DNA of 64,000 bases from Moritella sp. F3 (GCF_015082335.1 NZ_BLRL01000005.1:124001-188000); one strand, 5' to 3'. Positions 26,743 through 37,065 are shown, counted from the first letter of the stretch. Numbers and translations are program-made. The notes: a model not told the origin generated them from the sequence alone.

Positions 26743-27621
26743 CTATTTGGTAACACCCTTGCTTAACGCGCTATAAATCCAGTTTATGACTGGCCCTGTG
26801 GCTTGATCTCGGCGTTTAACAATACCCATCTCAATCAATAATGGGTCAGTGATGTTTGCAGTCGATAATTCTGATATAGCACCTTTATACCAATGTATGT
26901 TGGCTACATGTTCTGGTACCAGCGCCCAGCCGATTCCTCTGATGACTAATTCAGTAATGTAATAATAGCTGTCGATATGCCAATGATTTGGTGAAATCGC
27001 CTTCGCTTGTGTTTTGCCCATGCGATCGCGAATGACGAGCTGTCTATATTGACTTAACTGTTCTATTTTAGGCTCACAGATCTTAGCCAGTGGGTGCTCT
27101 GGTGCAACGATCAAGGTTTGACTAAACTTGCCAATGGACATGAATTCGAGCGAGTCTAATTGCGTCTGTAAATGAAACAGGATCCCCAGATCGGCTTTTT
27201 TTTCATCGACCCATTTGGCGATATCGGCTTGTGAACCACTAATTATATTGATTTTTAGTAACGGAAATTGCTTGGCTATATCAGTAAATAAATGTTGAAA
27301 TGCCGTGATAGGGGATGCTTCATCCATGGCAATCGTTAGTGATATTTCTTCTCCACCTGACACTGTTAACGCACGAGAGTGTAGACGTTGGCATTGTTGT
27401 AGTACCGCTTCAGCTTCGGCATACATATCTTCACCAGCGAGGGTCAGTACGGGTAGCCGTGCACTGCGGTCAAACAAAATGATATCAAGATCGGTTTCTA
27501 AGTTAGCGATAGCTGTACTAACACGTGATTGTGCTTTACCTAAATGGCGCGCTGCTGCCGAGAAGGAACCGAGTTTTACTGCGGTGACAAATGCTTCTAA
27601 TTGATCGACTGTCCAGTTCAT
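26743..27621 (-). CDS. LysR-family transcriptional regulator
   Basis: A 292-residue LysR regulator. The N-terminal winged helix-turn-helix reads WTVDQLEAFVTAVKLGSFSAAARHLGKAQSRVSTAI, and an effector-binding domain follows from about residue 90. It is divergent from the MATE gene with 162 bases between, the classic LysR arrangement, so the MATE gene is a probable target; it also lies just upstream of the peptide ABC operon in the same direction. It resembles the LysR gene at 44896 (SFSAAA..., NLEIDL and PVLT), so the two may be paralogues. Confidence 0.88.
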   Translation of the reverse strand: MNWTVDQLEAFVTAVKLGSFSAAARHLGKAQSRVSTAIANLETDLDIILFDRSARLPVLTLAGEDMYAEAEAVLQQCQRLHSRALTVSGGEEISLTIAMDEASPITAFQHLFTDIAKQFPLLKINIISGSQADIAKWVDEKKADLGILFHLQTQLDSLEFMSIGKFSQTLIVAPEHPLAKICEPKIEQLSQYRQLVIRDRMGKTQAKAISPNHWHIDSYYYITELVIRGIGWALVPEHVANIHWYKGAISELSTANITDPLLIEMGIVKRRDQATGPVINWIYSALSKGVTK

Positions 27622-27689
27622 CTTATTCTTCTTAATTGTCTGTAAGTTGTCTGTAGTGCTGTTAGATAGGGAGTTACCCCGAGCTAACT

Positions 27690-27704
27690 ATCCGAAAATC
27701 GGAT
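27690..27704. promoter_or_regulatory. Candidate LysR operator
   Basis: The palindrome ATCCGA-AAA-TCGGAT lies in the LysR/MATE intergenic space and has the size of a LysR T-N11-A type site. This is the only clear dyad in the gap. Confidence 0.35.
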
Positions 27705-27783
27705 GGATGCTAACTTTCATCAATATTAAAAACAAGCATAATCCCTTAAATAAATAACTATTCAATATTAACTAGAGGTTTTT

Positions 27784-29187
27784 GTGAGTTCATCACAGTT
27801 ACAAGCTGAAGCATTAATTAAAAACATGCGTGACGTAGCATCTGACGCGCAGATTAAACGTTCTTTTTGGCGTTATGCTATCCCATCCATTACCGCGATG
27901 TTAGTGAGTGGTCTTTATCAAATTATCGATGGTATTTTCGTCGGCCATTATGTCGGTGTCCAAGGACTTGCTGCGATTAATATGGCTTGGCCGATCACCT
28001 TTGTGGTATCTGGACTGGGCATCATGATTGGTATGGGTGGTGGCACCTTAATTTCGATGAAGCGTGGTGAGCAAGATCAAACATCTGCTCAGCAAGCGCT
28101 TAATGCCAGCTTTTTCTTGATGGTTGTATTAGCAATACTTTCCGCGACGGGTTTGTTGTTGTGGGGAGCGGAACTACTGCGTGTGCAAGGTGGTGAGGGC
28201 GTTATTTTCAACCTCGGCTTTGATTACGTAAATATTTTTGCCTATGGGACTGTTGCGACTATCATGGCAGCGGCTATCCCCATGTTAGTGCGTAATGATG
28301 AGAGCCCAAATGTGGCAACGGCATTGATGATCTTCGGTGCGCTGTTGAACATAGTGCTCGATTATGTGTTTATTGGTTTATGGCAATGGAAACTTGAAGG
28401 GGCTGCACTGGCGACTATTATTGCGCAGTTGCTGGTTTCTATTATTGGTATTATTTACTTTCTATCTAAGCACTCAAGCTTAAAGATCAACGAGAGCTTG
28501 ATTAAAGTTAATCCACTAATGATGAGTACGATCATTAGCTTAGGCATTTCATCATTAGTGATGTACTTATATACCAGTTTTGTATTTGCATTGCATAACC
28601 GTTTATTTATGCAATATGGTACATCAACGACAGTCGGCGCGTTTGCCATTGTTGGTTATATTATGACGTTGTATTACTTGGTTGCAGAAGGTATTGCTGA
28701 AGGTATGCAGCCACCAGTGAGTTATTACTTTGGTGCCCAGCAGTTTGAAAATATCAAAAAAATGCTGCTATTGTCGATAAAGGTAACGGTTATTGCTGGA
28801 GTTGGCTTTATCGTGATTTTAAATGTCATGCCGAATTTGATGATCAGTTTATTCACTAGTGATAACGCTGAACTGATTACAGAGGCTAAAAATGGTATTC
28901 ACTTACATTTATTCGCGATGTTTTTAGATGGCATAATAGTATTAGCGTCGGTGTATTTTATGGCGATAGGTAAAGGGGGGAAAGCCTTGGCTATTTCTGT
29001 GGGGAATATGTTTATTCAATTACCATTTTTATACTTTTTACCCCAGTGGTTAGGTGTTGATGGGATCTGGTTGGCATTACCTTTATCTAATATTGCACTG
29101 TTTGTTATTGTCGCCCCTTTGGTATGGCATGACATAAAACAGCGCGAGCAGGAATCACTAGTTATGCCATGTCAGCAGCCTAGTTAA
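27784..29187 (+). CDS. MATE-family efflux transporter
   Basis: A 467-residue inner-membrane antiporter with 12 hydrophobic segments in two halves. The opening SFWRYAIPSITAMLVSGLYQIIDGIFVGHYVGVQGLAAIN is diagnostic of MATE proteins of the NorM/VmrA/MepA group. It exports cationic drugs or metabolites using Na+ or H+; the substrate is unknown. It starts with GTG after AGAGG. It is divergent from the LysR gene, which probably controls it, and its 3' end overlaps the RNase Z gene by eight bases. Confidence 0.88.
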   Translation: MSSSQLQAEALIKNMRDVASDAQIKRSFWRYAIPSITAMLVSGLYQIIDGIFVGHYVGVQGLAAINMAWPITFVVSGLGIMIGMGGGTLISMKRGEQDQTSAQQALNASFFLMVVLAILSATGLLLWGAELLRVQGGEGVIFNLGFDYVNIFAYGTVATIMAAAIPMLVRNDESPNVATALMIFGALLNIVLDYVFIGLWQWKLEGAALATIIAQLLVSIIGIIYFLSKHSSLKINESLIKVNPLMMSTIISLGISSLVMYLYTSFVFALHNRLFMQYGTSTTVGAFAIVGYIMTLYYLVAEGIAEGMQPPVSYYFGAQQFENIKKMLLLSIKVTVIAGVGFIVILNVMPNLMISLFTSDNAELITEAKNGIHLHLFAMFLDGIIVLASVYFMAIGKGGKALAISVGNMFIQLPFLYFLPQWLGVDGIWLALPLSNIALFVIVAPLVWHDIKQREQESLVMPCQQPS

Positions 29188-30151
29188 TCGTTTTAGCCAG
29201 CTTACCTTGTTTGTTTAAGGTATAGCAGTCAAGGTCTTTGGCTAAAAATAGATTCTGATGATAAACAGTACGCGCTTCTTTTTCGATATCGATAATAGAA
29301 GGGCTGCTGTTTATTGCGCTTTGATAACGGGGACTAAAGTGGGTTAACACTAGGTTTTCAAAACCAATATCTTGGGCAAACTGTGCCACGAGTTTGGCAT
29401 AACTGTGCTGAGGTCCGGCGCCTACTTTGATGGCTATATCTTCAGTATAAGTGGCTTCATGCACTAATACGTTGGCGGTTTTCGCCATTTGGCTTAATAG
29501 AGACGGAGTATCGTTATCACCAGCGATGAATATTTGTCGTGGGCGCTGTAGCGGTAATAAATAATCTTGAGCACGTATATAACGGCCATCTTCAAGTTGA
29601 ATATCTAAGCCCTGCTGTAAATCTCCCCAGCGTTTATCTCGGGGGATCTTGTCTTGTTCTAGTTTCTTCACATCGAGTTTATTACTCAATCTATTTTCAC
29701 TGAAACGATAAGCAAAGCAAGGTACGCGATGAGAGAGTGCCACAGCGTCTACATCGAACTCAATGGCTAAATCATCGAGCGAATCATTATCATCAATATA
29801 CTTATATTTTAGTTCATAGTTTAAATGTAGGTCTGTCGCCGTTTGCATGACGTCGATGACGGTTTTAATCGCGCGGGGCCCAACAATCCACAATGGATCG
29901 GTTCTGCCTGACATCGAGGCACTGGCAAGTAATCCAGGTAAGCCATAACAATGATCGCCATGTACATGGGTAATAAAGATGGCTTGCAGATGTGCTAAAG
30001 ACAACTTGGTATGCAGTAACTGATGTTGCGAGCCTTCACCACAATCAACGAGGCACCAGCGTTTTGAGTTTGCACGACGTATAGCTAAGCCAGAGACATT
30101 ACGACTTTTGGTTGGCATACCTGCTGAGGTGCCTAAAAATACTATTTCCAT
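29180..30151 (-). CDS. rnz: Ribonuclease Z / RNase BN
   Basis: A 323-residue tRNA 3'-processing endonuclease of the metallo-beta-lactamase fold. The zinc motif is H62-V-H64-G-D66-H67 (THVHGDHCYG); the N-terminus MEIVFLGTSAGMPTKSRNVSG is the short-form RNase Z/ElaC signature. Further ligands are visible as ALSHRVPCFAYR, AGDNDTP, VHEATY and LTHFSPRY. It cleaves 3' trailers from tRNA precursors lacking CCA and may act on other RNAs. Its start is divergent from the amidase gene, 110 bases away. Confidence 0.93.
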   Translation of the reverse strand: MEIVFLGTSAGMPTKSRNVSGLAIRRANSKRWCLVDCGEGSQHQLLHTKLSLAHLQAIFITHVHGDHCYGLPGLLASASMSGRTDPLWIVGPRAIKTVIDVMQTATDLHLNYELKYKYIDDNDSLDDLAIEFDVDAVALSHRVPCFAYRFSENRLSNKLDVKKLEQDKIPRDKRWGDLQQGLDIQLEDGRYIRAQDYLLPLQRPRQIFIAGDNDTPSLLSQMAKTANVLVHEATYTEDIAIKVGAGPQHSYAKLVAQFAQDIGFENLVLTHFSPRYQSAINSSPSIIDIEKEARTVYHQNLFLAKDLDCYTLNKQGKLAKTIN

Positions 30152-30261
30152 GATGCCTGCTCTTTTGTATTATCCAGGTTGTTATCGGTGAGTATTCTGT
30201 TTTATGCTAATCGTGTTTTAACATAGCGACTTTTAGATAGGTTGTAAATAAGGGAAGTATA

Positions 30262-31053
30262 GTGAAAATTACCACAGTGCAAATGAATGTGAGCTATAAG
30301 AATAAAACGGAAAATATAGCGGCAGTGAGCACGCTACTTAATGATGCAGATTCCTTAGGAGAGGTCGTGTTATTACCTGAGCTCTTTAGTACCGGATATT
30401 TGTTTAATGACCCAAGTGAAATCCACACACTCTCTGAATCTTTAGATGATAGTCAGACCTTACTAGCACTACAGGGCTTAGCGACGCTGCATAATGTTTT
30501 AATCGTTGCTGGTATTGCGGAGAAAACGGAAGATGGTTTTTATAATACGACTGTGGTGGTGAATAAAAGCGGCTTGCAAGATAAATATCGAAAAATGGCA
30601 CTGACAAATGTCGATAAACAGTATTTTTCACGTGGCCGTGACATCGTTACGTTTGAGTATTTAGGTGTCAAATTCGGTTTAGCTATTTGTTTTGATTTAT
30701 GGTTTCCGGAGATCATAAGGCAGTATGCTGAAAAAGGTGTCGATGTGTTATTACACCCGGCTAATTTTGGTGGCGAACAAAGTTTGCATATCGCGCGTGC
30801 TCGTGCAATCGAAAATAGTATGTTTGTATTTACTTGTAATCGTATTGGTAGTGAAGAAACGAGTGCAATAAGCGGAAGTTATTGTGGTAAAAGCCAAGCT
30901 ATTTCACCTACAGGTGTGCCGTTAATGCTATGTGGTTCTGATACCGAAGTGCAAACGATAACTATCGACGTTGGCGCAGGCAAAGACAAAAAAGTAATTG
31001 GTGTTAATCTGCTTGAGGAAATAGCCGGGATTACGAATGAGATAATCGGCTAG
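30262..31053 (+). CDS. Nitrilase-superfamily carbon-nitrogen hydrolase
   Basis: A 263-residue amidase-like enzyme of the nitrilase superfamily. The catalytic triad is visible: E40 (LLPELFSTGY), K111 (DKYRKMAL) and C143 (LAICFDLWFPE). It starts with GTG after AGGGAAG. Close relatives include deaminated glutathione amidases and omega-amidases; the pattern does not settle which. It is a lone cytoplasmic enzyme, divergent from rnz and convergent with add. Confidence 0.85.
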   Translation: MKITTVQMNVSYKNKTENIAAVSTLLNDADSLGEVVLLPELFSTGYLFNDPSEIHTLSESLDDSQTLLALQGLATLHNVLIVAGIAEKTEDGFYNTTVVVNKSGLQDKYRKMALTNVDKQYFSRGRDIVTFEYLGVKFGLAICFDLWFPEIIRQYAEKGVDVLLHPANFGGEQSLHIARARAIENSMFVFTCNRIGSEETSAISGSYCGKSQAISPTGVPLMLCGSDTEVQTITIDVGAGKDKKVIGVNLLEEIAGITNEIIG

Positions 31054-31176
31054 AGCATGAATAAGATTTAGATTTAGATTGAGGCCGAGATTAAAATGGA
31101 AATCTGAAATCAAAAGACGAGTGTGAAATGGATTCATCATGAATATTTCAACCCCGCCTTTTATTACAGGTTACTA

Positions 31177-32172
31177 TTATTCAGCAAATGTCGATAAATG
31201 CTGTTTTACTTCATCAGATGCGAATGCATGTTCAATGCTGATCTTGTAAATGTTGAAGTAGTCTTCACGGCTTAGATTAAACTCTTCCATCACTTTACGT
31301 ACTTCATCTGTCATTGTGGTATTTGACACAGTACGGTTATCGGTATTTATGGTGATTTGAATTCCGTCTTGATAGAAAGCTTTAACAGGGTGACTTGCTA
31401 AATCTTCAACTGCTTTTGTTTGCACATTACTACTCGGGCAAGTTTCTAGTGCCACATTTTTTGTTTTAACCAGATTGTATGCATCTTCATGACCAGTAAT
31501 ATGAATACCGTGGCCAACACGTTCTGCACCTAATAATGAGACTGCATCAAATACGTTCTGACCCACACCTTGCTCACCAGCATGAATGGTTACACGGTAA
31601 CCTTTTTCAATGGCATATTCTGCATAAGGCACAAACTCAGCGCAGAATCCCGGTGCTTCACCACCGGCTAAATCGAATGCAACAATGCCGTCGTTTAAGT
31701 ATTTAGCTGCCGTATCCAGTACTTCTTTAATTCTATCTTTTGGCATGTGACGTAAGATAGATAAAATGTAGTTACCTTTGATGTCATACATTGCTTCGGC
31801 ACGTTTCATACCAGCAACAACACTATCAAATACTTGCTCAAGAGTTAGACCTTGCTCAAGGTGTAGCATAGGCCCAAAACGTACTTCTAGGTATTTTACG
31901 TTTTCTTTTGCAGCATCTTCAAATAATTCAAAAGAAATACGCTCGATACCTGCTGCTGTTTGCATTACTGATAATGGCAAGTCAAAACGCTGTAGGTATT
32001 CCCCAAGATCTGTACATGTCTCAGGTGCGATCATTAAGGTTCTGATTTCTTCAATGTCATTACTTGGTAGGGTAATGTTTTGTTCTGCTGCAAGCGCAAT
32101 GATTGTTTCTGGGCGAACACTACCGTCTAGGTGGCAATGTAGATCAATCTTTGGTAAGTCAAAGTAATTCAT
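31177..32172 (-). CDS. add: Adenosine deaminase
   Basis: A 331-residue zinc enzyme converting adenosine and deoxyadenosine to inosine forms for purine salvage. Zinc ligands are H12 and H14 ([10 protein letters not shown]), the histidine in VTIHAGEQG and the Asp in [10 protein letters not shown]; the catalytic Glu is in AGEQ and the catalytic His in ERVGHGIHI. The motif usually written NTDDP is NTDN here, a variant I believe occurs in a subgroup of bacterial enzymes. It is a single gene with a long 650-base upstream region. Confidence 0.92.
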   Translation of the reverse strand: MNYFDLPKIDLHCHLDGSVRPETIIALAAEQNITLPSNDIEEIRTLMIAPETCTDLGEYLQRFDLPLSVMQTAAGIERISFELFEDAAKENVKYLEVRFGPMLHLEQGLTLEQVFDSVVAGMKRAEAMYDIKGNYILSILRHMPKDRIKEVLDTAAKYLNDGIVAFDLAGGEAPGFCAEFVPYAEYAIEKGYRVTIHAGEQGVGQNVFDAVSLLGAERVGHGIHITGHEDAYNLVKTKNVALETCPSSNVQTKAVEDLASHPVKAFYQDGIQITINTDNRTVSNTTMTDEVRKVMEEFNLSREDYFNIYKISIEHAFASDEVKQHLSTFAE

Positions 32173-32824
32173 GAGTCTCTACCTTTATTTGTTTTTTTAG
32201 GTTTTAAAGTTACAGACTTCATAATCAAGAGTTTAAGGATCTTGGTAGAAACTCCCAAACCATATTATTGGGATTATACGAAGTGATTTAACCGCGTAGT
32301 TTAGCAGTCTGAAAACGACTCTGCAATTCGCTTGGGTTAGTGCGTTAATCAATTTTGCTTATTAGCGACGCGTATAGTTAATAATGGCCATGAAGAAACA
32401 ATTGGACGGGCCTTGATAACAGGTGGAAATTTGAGTGAGAGAAATAACATAAAAATTGTGTCATCGCATCTCGTTTTGGTTTACTTGTTATGAATGATGC
32501 CGATGATAACTTTTAAGTGATTGTTTTTGAGTTGGAATGTTGTGTTTTTGTAGGGGCGGGTATTAGGGGTTCACATAACCTATTACCTCACTGTTTCAAT
32601 AATTTAAAATGTACTGGTCTGACCGCATTGTTTGATAGAACTCTAACTTTGTTGTTTTTATGTTCTTTATTTGTTGCGCAAATTAACGGTTGGGCGTAGG
32701 TTTTATATAAGCCTCTGGAGGGGGTTGATCTTGACTGGCATGGTTACTGTTTGAATATCCGCCAATACATGTTGTATGTAATTACGCCTATTTTCGATTT
32801 TCTAATTTATTACATGGAGTTCTT
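32173..32824. other. 652-base divergent intergenic region
   Basis: It lies between add and the chitinase gene, transcribed away from each other. A possible chitinase promoter is TTGACT (32731-32736) with AATATC 17 bases later, but the -10 is weak. A 60-codon ORF at 32517-32699 has no ribosome site and an unconvincing composition. I see no recognisable RNA element. The length is unusual for this compact genome. Confidence 0.4.
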
Positions 32825-35224
32825 GTGAAATCAATATTTTTAAAAAGTACCCTTAAGTTAGCGATAGTAGCGGCAATTAGTGCACCTGTACTTGCGGCAG
32901 CACCTCAGGCACCGTCAATCGCGTGGGCCGATTATTCAAAACTAGGTTTTGTAACAATTAATACTGATGCAGTTGTTAGCTATAAAGACATGTATACACG
33001 TGTTGATGTTGTTGAAGTGCCTGTTTCCTGGAATGTTTGGTCTGGTGATAAAGCGACAACGTGGGAAGTTGAAGTTAACGGTAATGTCATGATGTCTGGT
33101 TCAGGCACAGGGAAAAGTACTGTTTTATCTTTTACTGAAGGTGGTTTAAAAAACATGGTTGTGCGTTTATGTAACGCTGATGGTTGCAGTGAAAGCGCAA
33201 CGACTGAACTCTTGATTTCGGATACTGATGGTTCGCATTTAAAAGCTGACCTGCCAATGACGACAGATCCGGCTAACACGCCTTACGCACAACAAAAAGA
33301 TAATATTGTCGGTACTTACTTCGTTGAATGGGGGGTGTACGGACGTAAATACAACGTTAATGATATTCCAGCTAATAACCTAACGCACATCATCTACGGC
33401 TTCATTCCAATTTGTGGTGGTACAGGTGACAACAAATCTTTATTAGATCCAAATCCTTCAGGCCATGAGTTATTAAAAAAGATGTGCGCAGGCCTGCCTG
33501 ATTACTCGGTTGTTGTTCATGATACATGGGCGGCATTGAACTCTACTTACGGTGAACCTGCAACACGTTTAGACGGTAAGAAAGTGGGTTCATTAGAAAT
33601 CGGTAAAGGTACTTACGGTGGTCTAATGGCGCTTAAAAAAGCGAATCCACACATTAAAATTCTGCCATCTATCGGTGGTTGGACATTATCTGACCCATTT
33701 TTTGGCTTCACTGAAAAAGCTAATCGAGATGTATTTGTTGCTTCAACAAAAGAATTTTTAAAAACGTGGAAATTCTACGATGGCATTGATATTGACTGGG
33801 AATTCCCTGGTGGTGATGGTGCCAATACCAGCTTAGGGGATCCAGAAAAAGACGGCCCAGCTTACATCGCATTAATGCAAGAATTACGTGCAATGTTGGA
33901 TGGACTTGAAGCTGAATATGGTCGTAAATATGAGCTTACATCTGCAATTGGTGTTGGTTACGACAAGATCGAAGATGTTGATTATGGTGCTGCTGCTCAG
34001 TACATGGATAATATCTTCATGATGTCTTACGACTTCTATGGTGCATGGGGTCCAAATACGGGTCACCAAACAGGTATTTATTGTGGTGCTCACATTTCAG
34101 CTGACAAATGTAACGGTGCTGGCGAGTTTGCTGGGAAACCTGAATACACATTAGATAACGCAACTAAACTTTTACTCGCGCAAGGTGTGCCAGCTAAGAA
34201 ATTAGTTGTTGGTGCAGCAATGTATGCGCGTGGGTGGCAAGATGTTGTCGCTGAAAATGGTAACCCAATCGGATCTATCGGTTCACACATTGATTCTTCT
34301 GAAGGTAGTCCATTTAATGGGAGTCTTGGTGGCGATGGTACAGACGTAAACGAAGCTGCTTGGGCTTGGGAAGCTGGCATCATGGATTATCGTGGTGTGC
34401 TTAAGTTCCTAGAGTCAAACCCAAATGCAATCATAGGTTGGGATGAAATAGCTAAAGCATCATTTGTTTGGGATGAAGTGAGTGGCACATTGTTAACATA
34501 TGATACGCCACGTTCTGTACTTGCTAAAGGTGAATACCTTAAGAGTCTCGGTCTTGGTGGTATCTTCTCATGGGAAATTGATGGTGATGGTAATGGCGAT
34601 ATCTTAAACGCGATGAATCAAGCTGTAAATAATCCGCAGGGTCAAACGAATTGGTCTGGTAACGTCATCACGAATGAAGCGCCGCGCATTAGTATTACGT
34701 TTCCATCGGGTTCAGTGGCACATACTGAAGGTGATACAGCTCAGTTCTCAGCATTAATTACGGATGATAAATCAGTGGCAGCTGTGGAGGTTACTGTTAA
34801 TGGTGTAACTCAAACCGTGGCGCAAGATGCTACAACTTACTCTGGCAGCTTTGTGGTAACGCTTGGTAGTAATACTGTTATATTCAAAGCAACAGATAAT
34901 GAAGGCACTTTATCTCAGAAAACAGTCACCATTACTGGTAACGCTCAAGGCTTAGTTTGTGAAGACGGCTCTTCTATTGTAAACGGTGAGTGTGTTGTAG
35001 ACCCAATCGTTTGTGAGGAAGGTTCTTCGCTTGTCGATGATCAATGTGTTGTCGATGAGGTTGTTACTGAAACACCATTTATTGCTGGTTCGACTCAAGT
35101 ATCTAACGGTGAAGTATATTCGTATCAAGGTTCGTGTTACGAAGCTAAAAATAGCCCAGGTACTTGGGAAGTACCAACTTCAACATCTTGGTTCTGGACG
35201 CCAGTAACATGCTCAGGAGCTTAG
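32825..35224 (+). CDS. Secreted GH18 chitinase with chitin-binding domain
   Basis: A 799-residue secreted endochitinase of the ChiA type. Order: signal peptide to about VLAAA; N-terminal beta-sandwich (25-135); GH18 barrel from about 160 to 600 with D319, D322, D324 and catalytic E326 in DGIDIDWEFPG, SIGGWTLSDPF before it and GGIFSWEIDGD at its end; an immunoglobulin-like domain (about 620-705); two 15-residue repeats with paired cysteines (CEDGSSIVNGECVVD, CEEGSSLVDDQCVVD); and a C-terminal CBM5/12 module (VSNGEVYSYQGSCYEAKN, WFWTPVTC). It hydrolyses chitin outside the cell, probably after type II secretion. It is a single gene. Confidence 0.93.
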   Translation: MKSIFLKSTLKLAIVAAISAPVLAAAPQAPSIAWADYSKLGFVTINTDAVVSYKDMYTRVDVVEVPVSWNVWSGDKATTWEVEVNGNVMMSGSGTGKSTVLSFTEGGLKNMVVRLCNADGCSESATTELLISDTDGSHLKADLPMTTDPANTPYAQQKDNIVGTYFVEWGVYGRKYNVNDIPANNLTHIIYGFIPICGGTGDNKSLLDPNPSGHELLKKMCAGLPDYSVVVHDTWAALNSTYGEPATRLDGKKVGSLEIGKGTYGGLMALKKANPHIKILPSIGGWTLSDPFFGFTEKANRDVFVASTKEFLKTWKFYDGIDIDWEFPGGDGANTSLGDPEKDGPAYIALMQELRAMLDGLEAEYGRKYELTSAIGVGYDKIEDVDYGAAAQYMDNIFMMSYDFYGAWGPNTGHQTGIYCGAHISADKCNGAGEFAGKPEYTLDNATKLLLAQGVPAKKLVVGAAMYARGWQDVVAENGNPIGSIGSHIDSSEGSPFNGSLGGDGTDVNEAAWAWEAGIMDYRGVLKFLESNPNAIIGWDEIAKASFVWDEVSGTLLTYDTPRSVLAKGEYLKSLGLGGIFSWEIDGDGNGDILNAMNQAVNNPQGQTNWSGNVITNEAPRISITFPSGSVAHTEGDTAQFSALITDDKSVAAVEVTVNGVTQTVAQDATTYSGSFVVTLGSNTVIFKATDNEGTLSQKTVTITGNAQGLVCEDGSSIVNGECVVDPIVCEEGSSLVDDQCVVDEVVTETPFIAGSTQVSNGEVYSYQGSCYEAKNSPGTWEVPTSTSWFWTPVTCSGA

Positions 35225-35290
35225 GTTAACGCGTCAGCGAGAGATGAAGGTTCTTCACTCGCTGGCAATGATTTGTACTGATACTACATG

Positions 35291-35328
35291 ACGCATTAAT
35301 ATTTTATTGAAAAGTGATATTAATGCGT
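35291..35328. terminator. Inverted repeat between convergent genes
   Basis: Perfect 12-base arms ACGCATTAATAT / ATATTAATGCGT with a 14-base loop lie between the ends of the chitinase and EamA genes. The stem is AT-rich and lacks a long T run, so a terminator role is likely but not sure. A weaker hairpin (CAGCGAG / CTCGCTG) lies just before it. Confidence 0.45.
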
Positions 35329-35349
35329 TATCAACTTGAGGTGAGGCGC

Positions 35350-36213
35350 CTATATATGGGCATCACCAAGCACTCGTTTTTTCTTCGTATTCGCAATTAT
35401 TGCTCCGGATAATATTAACGCGAGTGCAATGATGATGTTAGTAGACCAAGCGTTAAAACCTGCAATGGCCAAAATAACAGATGAAATGAGAGGTGTGCTA
35501 AAGCTTAATGACGCCAACAATTGTTGATTACCTTTTTTTAAGGCTATGTCCCATAAGTAAAAAGCGCCGCCGACAGGCCCTAATCCGAGTAATAATATCC
35601 CGCCCCATTCTGACAGGCTAAAACTCCAATTACTGGTTTCAAATTGCCAATGCGCGAGTAATGCTAATAATGCAACGGCTGCAGATAACCAAGCGATGTC
35701 TTCAACGTCGTTATTTGATGTTGATAAGAACCATGAATAACTGCCCCAAATGACAGCGCAGATAGCAGCAAGAGCATAACCAATTCGATAGTCGCTATTT
35801 AACGTTAGTTCACCATTACCGACAATAATGAAAGCGATACCGATAAAGCCTAAACTGCCCCCGATGAGTGCTCTGAATCGACTTTGTTTGTTAGCGACGA
35901 GTGTTGCTAATAATAATGGCCACAAATACACAATTAAACTGACCTCGATAACCGGAGCGAATTTAAGTGCCATGAAATAACAGAAGTGAAATCCAAATAG
36001 CCCAATTATGCCAAGCAGCCACTGCGTTAGGGTTAACGATGGTTTAGTAAATATGGGCTTTTTAATTGCGACTCGCTTAATAATCACAATGATTGCAGAG
36101 ATAGAAAAACAAAGTGAGAGTAATTGAAATGCAGGAATATTGGCCGTAACTGTGCCTAACAGCGCCAAAGTCCCCCATAATCCAATCGCCATGAAACCGT
36201 ATAATGTAGCCAT
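35350..36213 (-). CDS. EamA-family drug/metabolite transporter
   Basis: A 287-residue inner-membrane protein with ten hydrophobic segments in two EamA repeats. The first begins LYGFMAIGLWGTLALLG and the second ALAAICAVIWGSYSWFL. It is probably an exporter of amino acids or other metabolites; the substrate is unknown. It lies downstream of an AraC-type regulator on the same strand, separated by about 145 bases, which suggests that the regulator controls it. Confidence 0.8.
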   Translation of the reverse strand: MATLYGFMAIGLWGTLALLGTVTANIPAFQLLSLCFSISAIIVIIKRVAIKKPIFTKPSLTLTQWLLGIIGLFGFHFCYFMALKFAPVIEVSLIVYLWPLLLATLVANKQSRFRALIGGSLGFIGIAFIIVGNGELTLNSDYRIGYALAAICAVIWGSYSWFLSTSNNDVEDIAWLSAAVALLALLAHWQFETSNWSFSLSEWGGILLLGLGPVGGAFYLWDIALKKGNQQLLASLSFSTPLISSVILAIAGFNAWSTNIIIALALILSGAIIANTKKKRVLGDAHI

Positions 36214-36357
36214 TATTTATTATCCTTAAGTAATGTTAATGACAGAATAATAAGGCTTTAATTAATAAGCTTGTTTGCTGAAAGGATGATTTTGTTGGCT
36301 AAAACGCTGTTTAGTATCTGAGTCAAGTTGATAGGATAAACTTCAGAAGGTGATGAA

Positions 36358-37065
36358 CTAATAACTAAACGCTTTAGGTGATTGACCAAAGTAGTGCGAA
36401 AAACGTCTGCTAAAGGCTGATAGGTCTTGGTAGCCAACTTGCTCTGCGACAATGCGAATAGGCAGGTCGGTATGAGCGAGCAGTGCAGAGGCCTTTTCCA
36501 TACGAAGTTGGGTGATATATTGATGTGTAGTCATGCTCATACTTTGTTTGAACAATTTCTTGTATTGGCTTGTGCTTAAACAGGCAATGTCAGATAACTG
36601 CTCAATACTAAATAGCACACTGATATCTTGTTTGATGAAGTGGATAACCTTTGCTATTCGAGCGTCGATACGTTCATGACATGTTTGTTGAGCAAGGAGT
36701 TGATAGAACAATTCAAACGCAGTCGATTCAAGTTGTTTATTGACTTGATGTGCCAGCTGTTTGTCGATGAATTGTATATAAGCCAGTAGAGGCGGGTTTA
36801 TCGAGAATTTTTCAATATCTGATTCGGTAATATTAACGGGAAGGATTGCCATATCAACCACAATAAAACGGGCTGCATCATCTGCTCGAAAGTCATGTTG
36901 TTGCCCAGCTTTAATAATCACGCAATCACCAATACTGACTTTGCCAGTGTAATCGCCAACCTTAATATCAATCGCACCATGCAATGGTAGCACCAGCTGG
37001 TGGTACTCATGATAATGGCTGCGTATTTGGCTGGTATAAGCGCGAATAGAAAGGTTGTTAGGCAT
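36358..37065 (-). CDS. AraC-family transcriptional regulator
   Basis: A 235-residue regulator. The N-terminal cupin-like sensor region includes SHYHEYHQLVLPLHGAIDI and GDCVIIKAGQQHDF. The C-terminal double helix-turn-helix (about 135-235) shows LSDIACLSTSQYKKLFKQ and the AraC signature ending VAEQVGYQDLSAFSRRFSHYFGQSPKAF. The ligand is unknown. Together with the EamA exporter it resembles substrate-sensing exporter units. Confidence 0.87.
   Translation of the reverse strand: MPNNLSIRAYTSQIRSHYHEYHQLVLPLHGAIDIKVGDYTGKVSIGDCVIIKAGQQHDFRADDAARFIVVDMAILPVNITESDIEKFSINPPLLAYIQFIDKQLAHQVNKQLESTAFELFYQLLAQQTCHERIDARIAKVIHFIKQDISVLFSIEQLSDIACLSTSQYKKLFKQSMSMTTHQYITQLRMEKASALLAHTDLPIRIVAEQVGYQDLSAFSRRFSHYFGQSPKAFSY

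Noticed and set aside
31065-31115. GATTTA direct repeats after the amidase gene
   Set aside because: Only two to three short copies in AT-rich sequence; no sign of function.
31778-32167. 129-codon ORF opposite add
   Set aside because: It lies entirely within the well-supported adenosine deaminase gene; Ser/Arg/Cys-rich composition is typical of an antisense shadow.
32517-32699. 60-codon ORF before the chitinase gene
   Set aside because: No ribosome site, no family resemblance, in a promoter region.
36258-36452. 64-codon ORF overlapping the AraC gene
   Set aside because: Out-of-frame overlap with the conserved DNA-binding domain.
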